In this document: piece after piece, positions 26,042 to 35,270 of the stretch
Position numbering within the stretch: position 1 is the stretch's first letter
How the letters are laid out: each line of letters starts with the position of its first letter
DNA from: Actinokineospora baliensis
GTDB taxonomy: Bacteria > Actinomycetota > Actinomycetes > Mycobacteriales > Pseudonocardiaceae
Length of the DNA: 64,000 bases
Assembly: GCF_016907695.1 (NCBI RefSeq)
Contig: NZ_JAFBCK010000001.1
Coordinates: forward strand, 4,762,001 to 4,826,000
Direction of reading: 5' to 3'
The notes under the pieces: model-generated
Seen by the model: the letters and a program-made list of their open reading frames with translations, nothing else
Databases searched by the model: none
What the model was told of the DNA's origin: nothing
Position numbers and translations under genes: made by a program

Positions 26042-26157
26042 GACGATCTCCATTCCCCTGGTTTGCGCCACAAGTGGTACCAGGGGGCGGCCGAACCGCG
26101 CGCGGATTCATCCACAGCCCCACCCAGACGGCCGTTTCCCGCCTGCGGGGCGGAGCT

Positions 26158-26424
26158 CTACGGGTAGTCGGTGCCGTCCTCGGCCATGTGCGCGTCACCC
26201 TCGCCGAGGATGCCCTCGTCCTGCGGCTGCGGCCGCTTGCTGATCAGCAGCTTGATCAGCTTGTTCAGGGTGCTCGAGCGCAGCAGCTGCAGGGAGCGGG
26301 AGACCGAGGGGCGCAGGGAGTCGGTGGCGGCGGTCGCGGTGGCGGAGGTGGTGACGACGGTGGTGGTCAGCAGGGCGAGCAGCAGGGTGGTGACGGTGAC
26401 GACGGTGGCGACTGGGCGAGCCAT
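26158..26424 (-). CDS. Small exported protein, 88 aa
   Basis: The ATG at 26424 has a GGAAGGA site seven bases before it. The product has a Sec signal or membrane helix (ATVVTVTTLLLALLTTTVVTTSATA) and a short basic helical part (LQLLRSSTLNKLIKLLISKRP) with an acidic tail ending AEDGTDYP. The cationic amphipathic stretch followed by an acidic tail is unusual for a random frame. No family recognised. It lies downstream of the subtilase start in the same direction but with its own promoter region. Confidence 0.5.
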   Translation of the reverse strand: MARPVATVVTVTTLLLALLTTTVVTTSATATAATDSLRPSVSRSLQLLRSSTLNKLIKLLISKRPQPQDEGILGEGDAHMAEDGTDYP

Positions 26425-26752
26425 GACGGTCCTTCCCGGGTGAGCGGCGCTTCGGTGCGAAGTGGTTGTGAACAGGTGATGACCGGGGTGCGGATCGGTG
26501 ACGCCGCTTCGCCGCCGACCACTCGAACGAGATCGCGATCACTGCCGGTGCCCGGTGTGGGTGGCGCGCCGCGTGCATCAGATCTGACCGCCGAGCTGGG
26601 CGCGAGCTGCTCGTCAAGATCACGGCGAAGATCGCCGAGCACCGTGCGGGCAGGGGAGAATCCGCGGCGTCCGTCGATCTAGTGAGTCGATGCGGCAGCG
26701 GCGGGCACGCACTGTCGAGCGCGGACGCGGGAATGTCGGCCGCAAGGTCCGA
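26425..26752. other. Gene-free stretch upstream of the small exported protein
   Basis: These 328 bases lie between the small exported gene and the end of the sirtuin gene. They presumably contain the promoter of the former, but no clear -35/-10 pair, repeat or RNA was found, and the open frames here lack coding character. Confidence 0.5.
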
Positions 26753-27634
26753 TCAGGTCAGGCGGTTCACCAGTTCGGTGAGCGCGGGACCCAGCGGGCG
26801 GTCGACGCGGACCGTGGCGTGCGGGTCGCCCCTGGTCTCGCCGAGGGTGATGATCACGACCGGCACGCCCCGACCGGCGGCCCGGCGGACGAACCGCAAA
26901 CCGGACATCACCGTCAACGACGACCCCAGCACCAGCACAGCGGCCGCGGCATCGACCAGGTCGTTGCACTCCCGGACCCGACCGGGCGGGACGTTCTCGC
27001 CGAAGAACACGACGTCCGGCTTGAGCACGCCCCCGCAGGACCCGCAGTCGACCACGGTGAACTCGAGGATGGCCGCGTCGGCCAACTCGACGTCGCCGTC
27101 CGGGTGGATCACGTCCGAGGTCGCCACGAAGTCCGGGTTGGCCACCCGCAGTCGCTCGTCGAGCTCCACGCGCGGGGACTGCTCGCGGCACCGCAGGCAG
27201 ATGACCCGGTCCAGGTTGCCGTGCAGGTCGATCACGCCTGGTGTGCCCGCGGCCTGGTGCAGGCCGTCGACGTTCTGGGTGATGACGCCGGTGACTAGCC
27301 CGGCCTGGTGCAGGGCGGTGACCGCGCGGTGCCCGTCGTTGGGGGCGGCCGCGGCGATGGTGTGCCAGCCGACGTGGCTGCGCGCCCAGTAGCGCTGCCT
27401 GGCGTAGGGGGCGCTGGTGAACTCGCCGAAGGTCATCGGGACGTGCTCACGCAGGGTTCCCGCGGCGCCCCGGTAGTCCGGGATGCCTGATTCGGTCGAG
27501 AGGCCCGCGCCGCTCAGGACCACGACCTGGCCGCGGCCGACGACGTCGGCGACCTCGTCGAGGCTGCTGGTGCGGGGGAGCGGGGCGCCGGTGGCCGTCC
27601 AGGTGAGGGTGGGACGGGTACGCAGCCTCGACAT
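26753..27634 (-). CDS. SIR2-family NAD-dependent protein deacylase
   Basis: The 293-aa sirtuin removes acyl groups from lysines with NAD. Motifs are GAGLSTESGIPDYRG (NAD binding), TQNVDGLHQAAG, the catalytic His in DLHGNLDRV, zinc cysteines in CLRC and DCGSCGG, and PDVVFFGENVP. ATG 27634 follows AGGAAA at a good distance; the upstream ATG at 27658 would add eight residues and has no ribosome site. It is monocistronic, and the upstream 27659-27826 contains an AT-rich promoter-like island around 27700-27770. Class (desuccinylase or deacetylase) is not determined. Confidence 0.92.
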   Translation of the reverse strand: MSRLRTRPTLTWTATGAPLPRTSSLDEVADVVGRGQVVVLSGAGLSTESGIPDYRGAAGTLREHVPMTFGEFTSAPYARQRYWARSHVGWHTIAAAAPNDGHRAVTALHQAGLVTGVITQNVDGLHQAAGTPGVIDLHGNLDRVICLRCREQSPRVELDERLRVANPDFVATSDVIHPDGDVELADAAILEFTVVDCGSCGGVLKPDVVFFGENVPPGRVRECNDLVDAAAAVLVLGSSLTVMSGLRFVRRAAGRGVPVVIITLGETRGDPHATVRVDRPLGPALTELVNRLT

Positions 27635-27826
27635 ACCGGCAGTTTCCTGGGCGCCCATGCCGTGAGTCTACGGAGTTTCCCAGCCCAGAGCCGCAGCCTT
27701 AATCAGCATCCCGACAGCCGAAGTTTTAGATTAACTATGTGCTATCAAGATAATGGCTAGTGGGGTTGGAGGGGCGGGAAGCGGAGCGAAGGGTGGGGTG
27801 ACGGCTGGGTGGGTGGTGAAGAGCGC

Positions 27827-29893
27827 CTAGGCGAGGGAGGGGAGGCCGGGGAGGAGTTTGTCGAGGGTCAGGGGGAGGTCGCGGACACGGACGCCGGTGG
27901 CGTGGTGGGCGGCGTTGACGATGGCCGCCGCGGTGCCGACGATGCCGATCTCGCCGATGCCCTTGACGCCGAGGGGGTTGACGTGGGGGTCGTGTTCGTC
28001 GATCCAGTGGGCTTCGACGTTGGTGGCGTCGGCGCAGGTGGCGATGTGGTACTCGGCGAAGTCGTGGTTGATGACGTGGCCGAAGCGGGGGTCCAGGGAG
28101 CTTGCCTCGTGTAGGGCCATGGACAGGCCCATGGTCATGCCGCCGACGAGTTGGGAGCGGGCTGTGCGGGGGTTGACGATGCGGCCCGCGGCGAAGACGC
28201 CGAGTAGGCGGGGGACGCGGATCTCCGCGCTATAGGCGTGCACGCGCACCTCAGCGAACTGGGCGCCGAACGCGTAGGTGGCGTAGTCCTCGTGAAACGG
28301 CGGCTTGGTGATGGACCCCTCTATCTCGTCGCCCTCCGCGGGGTCGGTGCCGAACTTCTCGCGGAACGCCTCCGCGGCGGTCAGGATCGCCGAGCCCCAG
28401 GTGGCTGTACCGGTGGAGCCGCCTGCCACGGACGCGCGCGGGTAGGCGGTGTCACCGATGCCTATGTCGATCTGGTCGAGCGGCACCTCTAGAGCATCGG
28501 CGGCGATCTGGGGCAGCACGGTCCACGCGCCCGTACCCAGGTCCGCGGCGGCTATCTCGACGACGTAGCGGCCTTGTGCGTAGCGGATGGCCGCGGTGGC
28601 TTGCATGGTGAAGGCCGGGAACACCGATGCCGCGACACCTGTGCCGACCAGCCAGTCACCGTCGCGGCGGGGTGCGCGGTCGGCCCAGCCGAACCGGTCG
28701 GCGCCGTGGCGCAGGCAGGCGACGAGGTTGCGGCTGGAGTACGGCTTGCCGCTGGCGGGGTCGACGTCGGGTTCGTTGTGGATGCGCAGGTCGATGGGGT
28801 CGACGCCGAGGGCCTCGGCGAGTTCGTCGATGGCGACCTCGGGGCCGAACATGCCGGGGCACTCGCCGGGGGCGCGCATCCAGGTCGGCACGGCGACGTC
28901 CAGGGCGACGACCCGGTGGCTGGTGGCGCGGTGCGCGGCCGCGTACATGGTTCGCGTGGGTGAGGCCGCGTTCTCGGTGAACTCGGTGATCTTGGCGGTT
29001 TGGTTGACGGCTGCCACTGCGATGCCGGTGAGGGTGCCGTGCTGGTCGGCGGCGAGGCGGGTGTGCTGGATGGTGGGTGGGCGGTAGCCGACGAGGGCGA
29101 ACATCTGGGCGCGGGTGAGCGAGAGGCGGATGGGCCTGCCGGGGAGGGCGCGGGCGGCCAGCGCGGCCACGATGGCGGGCGGGTGTGGGTCGCCCTTGGC
29201 GCCGAACCCGCCGCCGACGTAGGGGCAGATGACGCGGACACTGTCGGGGTCCAGCCCGAAGACCTCGGCGATGGTGGTGCGCACGGCGTGGACGCCTTGG
29301 GTGGATTCCCAGAGGATCAGGGCGTCGCCTTGCCAGAGGGCGGTGGTGGCGTGCGGTTCCATCGGGTTGTTGTGGTTGGTGGCTGTTGTGTAGGTCTGGT
29401 CGATGGTGTGCGCCGCCTTGCGCATGGCGGAGTCGACATCGCCTGTCTTGGTGTCGGTGGGTTCACCAGTGCCGAGCCGGTCCGGCTTGTGCAGGTCGTG
29501 GCGGTCGGGTGTGAACGAGCTGTCGTGCTCATCCACGTGGTAGCTGAAGTGGACGAGGGATGCCGCGTGGTGGGCGATCTCGGAGGTCTCAGCGATGACC
29601 GCCCCGATGACCTGCCCGCGGTAGGCGACTTCGCCGTCTTGCAGCACGAACAGTTCGGCGTCGTCAACGCGGTTGAGCTTCTCCACCTGGCCCGGCGTGA
29701 GGACTGTGAGGACGCCGGGTAGCGCCAACGCCTCGGTGATGTCTATTTCGGTCACTTGACCACGCGCGATCGTGGCCTGCAGCAGAACGCAATACGCGGC
29801 GTTGTCCACGTCCGCCTCGGCGGCGTAGGTGGCGGTTCCGGTGACCTTGGCATACCCGTCGCGGCGGGGGATGTCCTGTCCTATAGAGCTCAC
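27827..29893 (-). CDS. Xanthine dehydrogenase-family molybdenum-binding subunit
   Basis: The 688-aa large subunit of a three-part molybdenum hydroxylase (YagR/XdhA/CoxL superfamily) starts with DIPRRDGYAKVTGTATYAAE. It contains the MPT/MCD-binding blocks (YVGGGFGAKGDPHPPAI, RAPGECPGMFGPEVAIDELA) and, near the end, the GVKGIGEIGIVGTAAAIVNA segment with the active-site Glu. It is shorter than the typical 730-770. It overlaps the FAD subunit gene by four bases (ATGA). The substrate (aldehyde, purine or N-heterocycle) cannot be told. It is not CO dehydrogenase: no CSFR active-site loop is visible. Confidence 0.9.
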   Translation of the reverse strand: MSSIGQDIPRRDGYAKVTGTATYAAEADVDNAAYCVLLQATIARGQVTEIDITEALALPGVLTVLTPGQVEKLNRVDDAELFVLQDGEVAYRGQVIGAVIAETSEIAHHAASLVHFSYHVDEHDSSFTPDRHDLHKPDRLGTGEPTDTKTGDVDSAMRKAAHTIDQTYTTATNHNNPMEPHATTALWQGDALILWESTQGVHAVRTTIAEVFGLDPDSVRVICPYVGGGFGAKGDPHPPAIVAALAARALPGRPIRLSLTRAQMFALVGYRPPTIQHTRLAADQHGTLTGIAVAAVNQTAKITEFTENAASPTRTMYAAAHRATSHRVVALDVAVPTWMRAPGECPGMFGPEVAIDELAEALGVDPIDLRIHNEPDVDPASGKPYSSRNLVACLRHGADRFGWADRAPRRDGDWLVGTGVAASVFPAFTMQATAAIRYAQGRYVVEIAAADLGTGAWTVLPQIAADALEVPLDQIDIGIGDTAYPRASVAGGSTGTATWGSAILTAAEAFREKFGTDPAEGDEIEGSITKPPFHEDYATYAFGAQFAEVRVHAYSAEIRVPRLLGVFAAGRIVNPRTARSQLVGGMTMGLSMALHEASSLDPRFGHVINHDFAEYHIATCADATNVEAHWIDEHDPHVNPLGVKGIGEIGIVGTAAAIVNAAHHATGVRVRDLPLTLDKLLPGLPSLA

Positions 29894-30888
29894 TGCGACT
29901 CCTCGGCCAGCCTGCGCAGGATCGACACAACGGTGCGGATCAGCAGTGGGATCTTGAAGGCGTTGCCACCGTCGAGTCCGTCGAGGGCGCGAGCGTGGGT
30001 CAGCTCTTGTTCGGCCGCCAGGTGGTAGGTGGCATTGGTCGCGGGTTCGCCGATGAGGACCTGTTCGGCGTGGTGGGCCCGCCAGGGTTTGTGCGCGACC
30101 CCGCCGAAGGCGAGCCGGGCGTCGCTGATGATGCCGTCGGTGACGGTAAGAGCCGCAGCGACGGACACGAGGGCGAAGGCGAAGGATGCCCGGTCCCGGA
30201 CCTTGTAGTAGCCGGATCGCTGAGCCACGGGGGAGTAGGGGAGTTCGATGAGCGTGATGAGGTCACCCTGCTCGAGGACGGTATCCCTAGTGGGGTCGTC
30301 TCCGGGGAGGCGGTGGAGGTCAGCGAAGGGGATGGTTCGTTCGCCCTGGGGGTTGAGGACGTGCACAGTGGCGTCGAGCGCCGTAAGAGCCACCGCCATG
30401 TCCGAGGGGTGGGTGGCGACGCAGTGGTCGGAGGCGCCGAGGATGGCGTGACCCCGGGTGAAGCCGCCTATAGCTGCGCAGCCCGAGCCTGGGCGTCGCT
30501 TGTTACACGGCGTGGTGGGGTCTTGGAAGTAGGCGCAGCGCGTGCGCTGGAGGGCGTTTCCCGCCGCAGTGGCCATGTTGCGCAGTTGGCCTGAGGCGCC
30601 GGACAGGAGCGCCTCGGCGAGCATGGGGTAGCGGGTCCGGACGCGGTAGTCGGCTGCGATGTCGCTGTTGCGGGCGGCGGCGCCGATGAGCAGGCCCATC
30701 TGGGAGTCCGTGATGTCGGCTGAGGTGACCCCGGTGACGTCGACGAGCAGGTCGGGGTGGGTGATGCCGAGCTTGAGGTGGTCGACGAGGTTGGTGCCGC
30801 CGCCGAGGAACGCGGCTGTAGGGCGCTCGGCGACCGTCTTGACCGCGGTGACGGCGTTGGCCGGGGTGCTGTACTCGAAGGGCCTCAT
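29890..30888 (-). CDS. FAD-binding subunit of the molybdenum hydroxylase
   Basis: The 332-aa medium subunit (YagS/XdhB-like) carries electrons between the iron-sulfur subunit and the acceptor. The FAD motif AFLGGGTNLVDHLKLG is at about residue 30. A second block, LSGASGQLRNMATAAGN, is followed by a CNKRRPGSGC loop, which in YagS-type proteins binds an extra 4Fe-4S cluster. ATG 30888 overlaps the iron-sulfur subunit stop by four bases, and its own stop overlaps the large subunit start. Confidence 0.9.
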   Translation of the reverse strand: MRPFEYSTPANAVTAVKTVAERPTAAFLGGGTNLVDHLKLGITHPDLLVDVTGVTSADITDSQMGLLIGAAARNSDIAADYRVRTRYPMLAEALLSGASGQLRNMATAAGNALQRTRCAYFQDPTTPCNKRRPGSGCAAIGGFTRGHAILGASDHCVATHPSDMAVALTALDATVHVLNPQGERTIPFADLHRLPGDDPTRDTVLEQGDLITLIELPYSPVAQRSGYYKVRDRASFAFALVSVAAALTVTDGIISDARLAFGGVAHKPWRAHHAEQVLIGEPATNATYHLAAEQELTHARALDGLDGGNAFKIPLLIRTVVSILRRLAEESQ

Positions 30889-31400
30889 GCGCGCGCCGCC
30901 TGCTCGACAGCGCTGATGATGGCGGTGTAGGCGCCGCACCGGCAGAGGTTCCCGCTCATTCGCTCCGCGATCTCCGCCCGCGTCAGCTCGGGCTCGGCCG
31001 CGACGTCGCCCGCGTAGCTGGGCCTGCCGTCGGCGAACTCGTCCAGCGCGCCCACAGCGGAGCAGATCTGGCCGGGTGTGCAGTAGCCGCACTGCAGGGC
31101 GTCGTTGTCGAGGAACGCCTGCTGGACCGGGTGCAGCCCATCCGCGGCGAGCCCTTGGGCGGTGACGATGTCCTTGCCGCCAACGGTGACGGCGAGGGTA
31201 AGACAGGACAAAACGCGCTTACCGTCGATCAGTACCGTGCAGGCGCCGCACTGGCCGTGGTCGCAGCCCTTCTTGGGGCTGGTGTTGCCCAGCGTTTCCC
31301 GCAGCAGGTCGAGCACGGTGGATCGGGTGTCGACCGCGAGGGCGTGCTCTTGGCCGTCGACGCGCAAGCCGACCTCGGCTCGATATCCGGACAACCCCAC
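30885..31400 (-). CDS. 2Fe-2S subunit of the molybdenum hydroxylase
   Basis: The 171-aa small subunit has an N-terminal plant-type ferredoxin domain (GCDHGQCGACTVL with a further Cys in RVLSCLTL). A C-terminal four-helix domain holds the second 2Fe-2S cluster (LQCGYCTPGQI and NLCRCGAY). GTG 31400 is preferred because GAGAGGGG lies seven bases before it and the family domain begins there; an upstream extension to 31511 is possible but atypical. No Tat signal is present, so the complex is cytoplasmic. First gene of the operon. Confidence 0.92.
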   Translation of the reverse strand: MGLSGYRAEVGLRVDGQEHALAVDTRSTVLDLLRETLGNTSPKKGCDHGQCGACTVLIDGKRVLSCLTLAVTVGGKDIVTAQGLAADGLHPVQQAFLDNDALQCGYCTPGQICSAVGALDEFADGRPSYAGDVAAEPELTRAEIAERMSGNLCRCGAYTAIISAVEQAARA

Positions 31401-31549
31401 GGTGTACCCCTCTCGATCGCGACCACCCGCACCTACCGGTTTACCGCACCCGGTGCCGATCCACCTGGTATCACGATGCGTGAACGCCCTTCCCCCGATC
31501 GACCAGGCCATCAGGGTTGGTCAGTCACGGTAGGTATGTGCTCGGCCCG

Positions 31550-31565
31550 GGAAACTTTAGTTTCC
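31550..31565. promoter_or_regulatory. Perfect 16-bp palindrome before homocysteine methyltransferase-like gene
   Basis: GGAAACTTTAGTTTCC is a complete dyad (7-bp arms, TT centre) 33 bases upstream of the GTG at 31598, in an otherwise GC-rich region. It overlaps where a promoter would lie and is a candidate operator for the plus-strand gene, and possibly for the divergent molybdenum hydroxylase operon. Confidence 0.5.
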
Positions 31566-31597
31566 TGTGGTAACTTCGGGGCCGAAGGAGGTGCGCC

Positions 31598-32353
31598 GTG
31601 CTCTTGGACACCAGCCTGCCGACGGGCCTGCGCGACGCGGGGATCTCTGTCGAAGCCCCGTGGTGGACGAATCGCCCGTTGCTCACCGGTGCCGGTCGGG
31701 CCGCGTTGCGCGCGGTGCACGAGAACAACATCGCCGCGGGGGCCGAGGTGATCACTGCGGCGACGTACCGGTGCGCGGAAGCCGATCTGCTCGGTCTCGG
31801 GCTGGCCCCGGGGTCGGGGACGGCGTGGATGGTGCACGCCGCCGTCGGTGTCGCGCGGGCCTCCGCGGGTACCTCGGTCCTGGTGGCGGGGTCTGTAGGC
31901 CCCGCGGATCCGGCGGGGCACGGCTGGTTGGTGACGGAGTTGGTCCGGTGTGGAGTGGACGTGGTGTTCGCCGAGTCCATGCCGTCCCGGGCTGAGGCGA
32001 GCGTTGTCTTGGAGCACGCGGTGAACGCCGGTGTTCCCACCTGGGTGAGTTTCCACTGCGAGGACAACGGAAGACTCCCGTCGGGTGAGTCCGTTGTGGA
32101 CGCGGTGGTGGGCGCGTGGGAAGGCGGCGCCGCTCTGGTCGCGCTGAACTGCGGAACGCCTAAGACGGTCGAAGACGCGCTAAAGGCAGTGCGGGAGCGG
32201 TATGAAGGCCCTCTAGGTGCCTACCCGGACGTCGACGGTGACGGCCTGATGGACACGCTACTGCGGTGGCGTCTTGACTACGACCTGGCTCTCGTCGGGG
32301 GCTGCTGCGGTAGCACTACGGCGCACCTCAAGGCGCCAGCCACGCATTCGTAA
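31598..32353 (+). CDS. Homocysteine S-methyltransferase family protein, copy 1
   Basis: The 251-aa protein has the Pfam S-methyl_trans barrel. The zinc cysteines are present in VALNCGTP and GGCCGSTTAHL, and an early APWWTN block follows the LLDTSLPTGLRDAG start. Members methylate homocysteine, selenohomocysteine or related thiols from S-methylmethionine, SAM or other donors. It is short for MmuM-type enzymes (about 300). GTG 31598 has AAGGAGG at ideal spacing. Its 3' end overlaps the convergent solute-binding protein gene by 26 bases. A paralogue is at 45401. The thiol acceptor in this setting is unknown. Confidence 0.85.
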   Translation: MLLDTSLPTGLRDAGISVEAPWWTNRPLLTGAGRAALRAVHENNIAAGAEVITAATYRCAEADLLGLGLAPGSGTAWMVHAAVGVARASAGTSVLVAGSVGPADPAGHGWLVTELVRCGVDVVFAESMPSRAEASVVLEHAVNAGVPTWVSFHCEDNGRLPSGESVVDAVVGAWEGGAALVALNCGTPKTVEDALKAVRERYEGPLGAYPDVDGDGLMDTLLRWRLDYDLALVGGCCGSTTAHLKAPATHS

Positions 32354-33974
32354 GATCCCCGTTGAGCACCGGGTAGGGCTCCCAACCGCGGACAGCGGCG
32401 GAGTGGAACCAGTACTGGTGCGCGAAGAGCACCGGTATGACAGCCATGTCCCGTAGTACTTCCGCCTCGACGGCCCGGTATGCGGCGTTGGCCGTTGCCC
32501 GGTCGTCGGCGTCGCGGCCTTCGGCGAGTAGCCGGTCGACCCGGGGGCTGGCGTAGAAGCCCAGGTTCCAGCTGCCCTCGGGGCGGCTCTCGAACAGCGG
32601 CTGCAGGTAGGTGCGCGCGTTGTCGCCGTGCCAGTCCGGCTCCCATCCGGTGAACGCCAGGTCCCAGTCGCCGCGCACGGCAGGTTCGGCGGACGCGAAG
32701 TAGGTGGTGAACAGCTCGTTGATCGACACCGGCACTGGTTTCAAGGTGATCCCTGCGCGGGCGAGGGCCTCACGCATCTCGTGCACCGATTCCGGGTGGA
32801 TGTCGCGATCGCGGTGCACCATCCGCAGCGTTAGGCCGTCGGGGTAGCCCGCGTCGGCCAGCAGCGACCGGGCGAGGTCAGGATCGCCGGTCGGTGCGCC
32901 CTCTGGCAGGGGCGCTATAGGCGTGTGCGCCGAGCACAGCGGCGGCAGGATCCGCCACGCGAGATCGCTGAGCCTAGGCCCGCCCCACACCCGCGACACG
33001 GCTTCGCGGTCCAACGCCGCCGACACCGCCCGCCTTACTCCCACCTTGCTCGTGGCGCGGTTCTCGTTGGGGCTCAGCATGTTCACGGCGAGGTAAGGGC
33101 TGAACAACCCGGCCGGGTGGATTTCCAGGCGCGGGTCACCGAACAGGCGTGGTAGCTCCACCGTCATCGGCTGGATGTCCCACAACATGTCTACCTCGCC
33201 GGAGTCGACCAGTCGGAACGACTCCTCCTCCGAGACCCCCATCCGCACCGAGATCCCGTCCAGGTAGGCCGCGCGCACCGGGTCGGTCGCCGGGTCCCAG
33301 GCCGGGTTGCGGCGGAGTTGGATCTCCTTGCCGGGGACGTAGGTCTCCACACGGTAGGGCCCGTTGGACCGCAGTCGGCGCACTACGTCGTCGCTGCCGG
33401 GTAGGAACCCGCAGTAGTCGATGGGTGCTGGTGTCGCGCTCGGCAGAGCCAGGATGTTGAGGAAGTCCACCGAGTGCCCCAGGGTGCGTAGGACAACGGT
33501 GTCGGTACCGATGACCTCTATGCCCTCCAGCGTTGTGCACTCGATGACCTTCGCGACCTCTGTGGGGTCCACCGACGCCAACCGGTCGCGCAGCTCTGCC
33601 AGGCCGCGGATGGTGCGGGCGAAGTAGGTCAACGACGGACTGGGCGCGTCGGGATGCGCCAAGCGCTTAAGGCCACGGGCGATGTCAGTGGCGGTCACGG
33701 GCCTGTGGTCGTCCCACCGCACCCCGGGCCGGATCGTGAACACATACTCCTGCCCGCTAGCGTCAAGACGGCCGTTCTCCCGCGTAGGCAACTCTGTCGC
33801 CATATCGGCCACGACGACGCCCGCGGCCTCTTGGTCTCGCCCGGCGCGGTAGGTCACCAACTGGCGGGTGTAAGCGCGCAGGATCCCCCTCGTCGCGGTG
33901 TGCACGGACAACGCGGGGTCGAGGTTGTCGGCGTCACCGGCGCCGACGAGGGTGAGCGTGCCGCCATAGCGCAT
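32328..33974 (-). CDS. Cytosolic family-5 solute-binding protein, copy 1
   Basis: The 548-aa protein is full length for an SBP_bac_5 (DppA/OppA) domain. The N-terminal strand GGTLTLVGAGDADNLDP starts at residue 4 and the C-terminal lobe ends in VIPVLFAHQYWFHS. It has no signal peptide, no lipobox and no room for one: the previous gene ends 18 bases upstream. No permease or ATPase genes are adjacent. It must act in the cytoplasm as a ligand carrier, a sequestering protein or a repurposed enzyme. It is last in the operon 38075-32328 with an ABC1-type kinase, a beta-propeller, a PRMT-like enzyme and an unknown protein. Confidence 0.85.
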   Translation of the reverse strand: MRYGGTLTLVGAGDADNLDPALSVHTATRGILRAYTRQLVTYRAGRDQEAAGVVVADMATELPTRENGRLDASGQEYVFTIRPGVRWDDHRPVTATDIARGLKRLAHPDAPSPSLTYFARTIRGLAELRDRLASVDPTEVAKVIECTTLEGIEVIGTDTVVLRTLGHSVDFLNILALPSATPAPIDYCGFLPGSDDVVRRLRSNGPYRVETYVPGKEIQLRRNPAWDPATDPVRAAYLDGISVRMGVSEEESFRLVDSGEVDMLWDIQPMTVELPRLFGDPRLEIHPAGLFSPYLAVNMLSPNENRATSKVGVRRAVSAALDREAVSRVWGGPRLSDLAWRILPPLCSAHTPIAPLPEGAPTGDPDLARSLLADAGYPDGLTLRMVHRDRDIHPESVHEMREALARAGITLKPVPVSINELFTTYFASAEPAVRGDWDLAFTGWEPDWHGDNARTYLQPLFESRPEGSWNLGFYASPRVDRLLAEGRDADDRATANAAYRAVEAEVLRDMAVIPVLFAHQYWFHSAAVRGWEPYPVLNGDLTNAWLAP

Positions 33975-33992
33975 CCAGGGGTCCTCTCGGGA

Positions 33993-35255
33993 TCAACTCG
34001 AGCGCCGGGCACCGAACAGGCCCCGGTTGAGCACGGGCTTGGCCGTCTCCTGGAAGTCGATGTCCGGGTCCAGGTCGCGGATGGTGCCCTCGATGACCAG
34101 CAGCGACAGCAGCGGGAAGATCAACTCTGGGGCGGCGTGCACGCCGTGGCGGCGTTGCAGGTCGAACATCTCGGTGGCGAAGGCGATCAGGCTGAACTCA
34201 CGGGCGGGTTGCCCGTGGCTGCGCACCACCAGGTCGGCCATCCTGGTGAGGAACCCGGGCAGATCGGCGTCCGGCCGGACCCCGGTGGAGCTGTCGACCA
34301 CGATCTCGGCGCACCGGTCGCCCCGGCCGACGGCCATGTTGAGGAAGAACTCCGCGAACAGCCGCCGCAACCGGGGCGACAGCTGCACGCTGAACCCGGC
34401 GTCGAGCACCACGACCTCGCCGCCGCGGGTGAAGTACAGGTTGCCCGGGTGCAGGTCGCAGTGCACGAACCCGTCCACGAACAGCATGTGGTAGATCGCC
34501 CCCAGCGCCGACTCGGCGAACCGGCGCCGCAACGCGGGCGGGCACCCCTGCGCGGTACGCACGTCGAGGTCGGGGATGAACTCCATCGCCACGCACGCTG
34601 GCCCCGACAGCTCCGGGTACACCGCAGGCACCCAGACCCGCCGCACCGCGCCCAAGTCGTGGCGCAGCCGCACGAGGTTGTCGGCCTCACGGGGGAAGTC
34701 GAGCTGCGCGAGCACGGCCGAGCACATCTCGCCCACGACCTCGGTCACCGGCACACCGCGCAGCACCGGCAGCCGCGCCGCGAGCCCCGAGGCCCGCAGC
34801 ATGATCCGCAGGTCTGCCTCGAGCACGGGACGGATCTCCGGGCGCAGCACTTTAAGCGCCACTTGGCGGCCTTGGCGGTCGGTGGCCCGGTAGACGCAGG
34901 CGACGCTGCCACCCGCGATGGGTTTGTAGTCGATGTCGGGCAGCAGCTCCGGCAGGTGCGGGCCATAGATCTCGTCCAGCAGTTGGCGGCTGCGCGCGGG
35001 GTCCAATGGCGGAACGGAGTCTTGCAGTACTTCGAGTTCCGCACACAAGGCCGGTGGGAGGACGTCCCGGCGCGTTCCGAGTACCTGGCCCGCCTTGATG
35101 AACGCGGGACCCAGCACCATCAGCAGACGGCTGACCTGCCGGTACAGGTACGGAGTACCTCGATCCCTGCCCCGGACAAGCAGACCAACGCAAGCAGGGA
35201 CGAGCATGACGACCGCGGTGGCCAGTACCCGCAGCGCTCGGAGGACGTCGCGCAT
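33993..35255 (-). CDS. ABC1/UbiB-type atypical kinase
   Basis: The 420-aa member of the ABC1 (ADCK/UbiB/COQ8) family has the KxGQ motif in FIKAGQVLGTR, the ATP-binding lysine in VALKVLRPE, the catalytic block VHCDLHPGNL and metal-binding VVLDAGFS. An N-terminal hydrophobic segment (VLATAVVMLVPACVGLLV) probably associates with membrane. The family supports lipid or quinone biosynthesis through ATPase activity rather than classical protein phosphorylation. ATG 35255 has GGGGAGAG upstream. It lies between the beta-propeller and solute-binding protein genes in one operon. A role in this putative pathway is inferred only from context. Confidence 0.88.
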   Translation of the reverse strand: MRDVLRALRVLATAVVMLVPACVGLLVRGRDRGTPYLYRQVSRLLMVLGPAFIKAGQVLGTRRDVLPPALCAELEVLQDSVPPLDPARSRQLLDEIYGPHLPELLPDIDYKPIAGGSVACVYRATDRQGRQVALKVLRPEIRPVLEADLRIMLRASGLAARLPVLRGVPVTEVVGEMCSAVLAQLDFPREADNLVRLRHDLGAVRRVWVPAVYPELSGPACVAMEFIPDLDVRTAQGCPPALRRRFAESALGAIYHMLFVDGFVHCDLHPGNLYFTRGGEVVVLDAGFSVQLSPRLRRLFAEFFLNMAVGRGDRCAEIVVDSSTGVRPDADLPGFLTRMADLVVRSHGQPAREFSLIAFATEMFDLQRRHGVHAAPELIFPLLSLLVIEGTIRDLDPDIDFQETAKPVLNRGLFGARRSS

Positions 35256-35270
35256 CAGCTCTCCCCGGGG

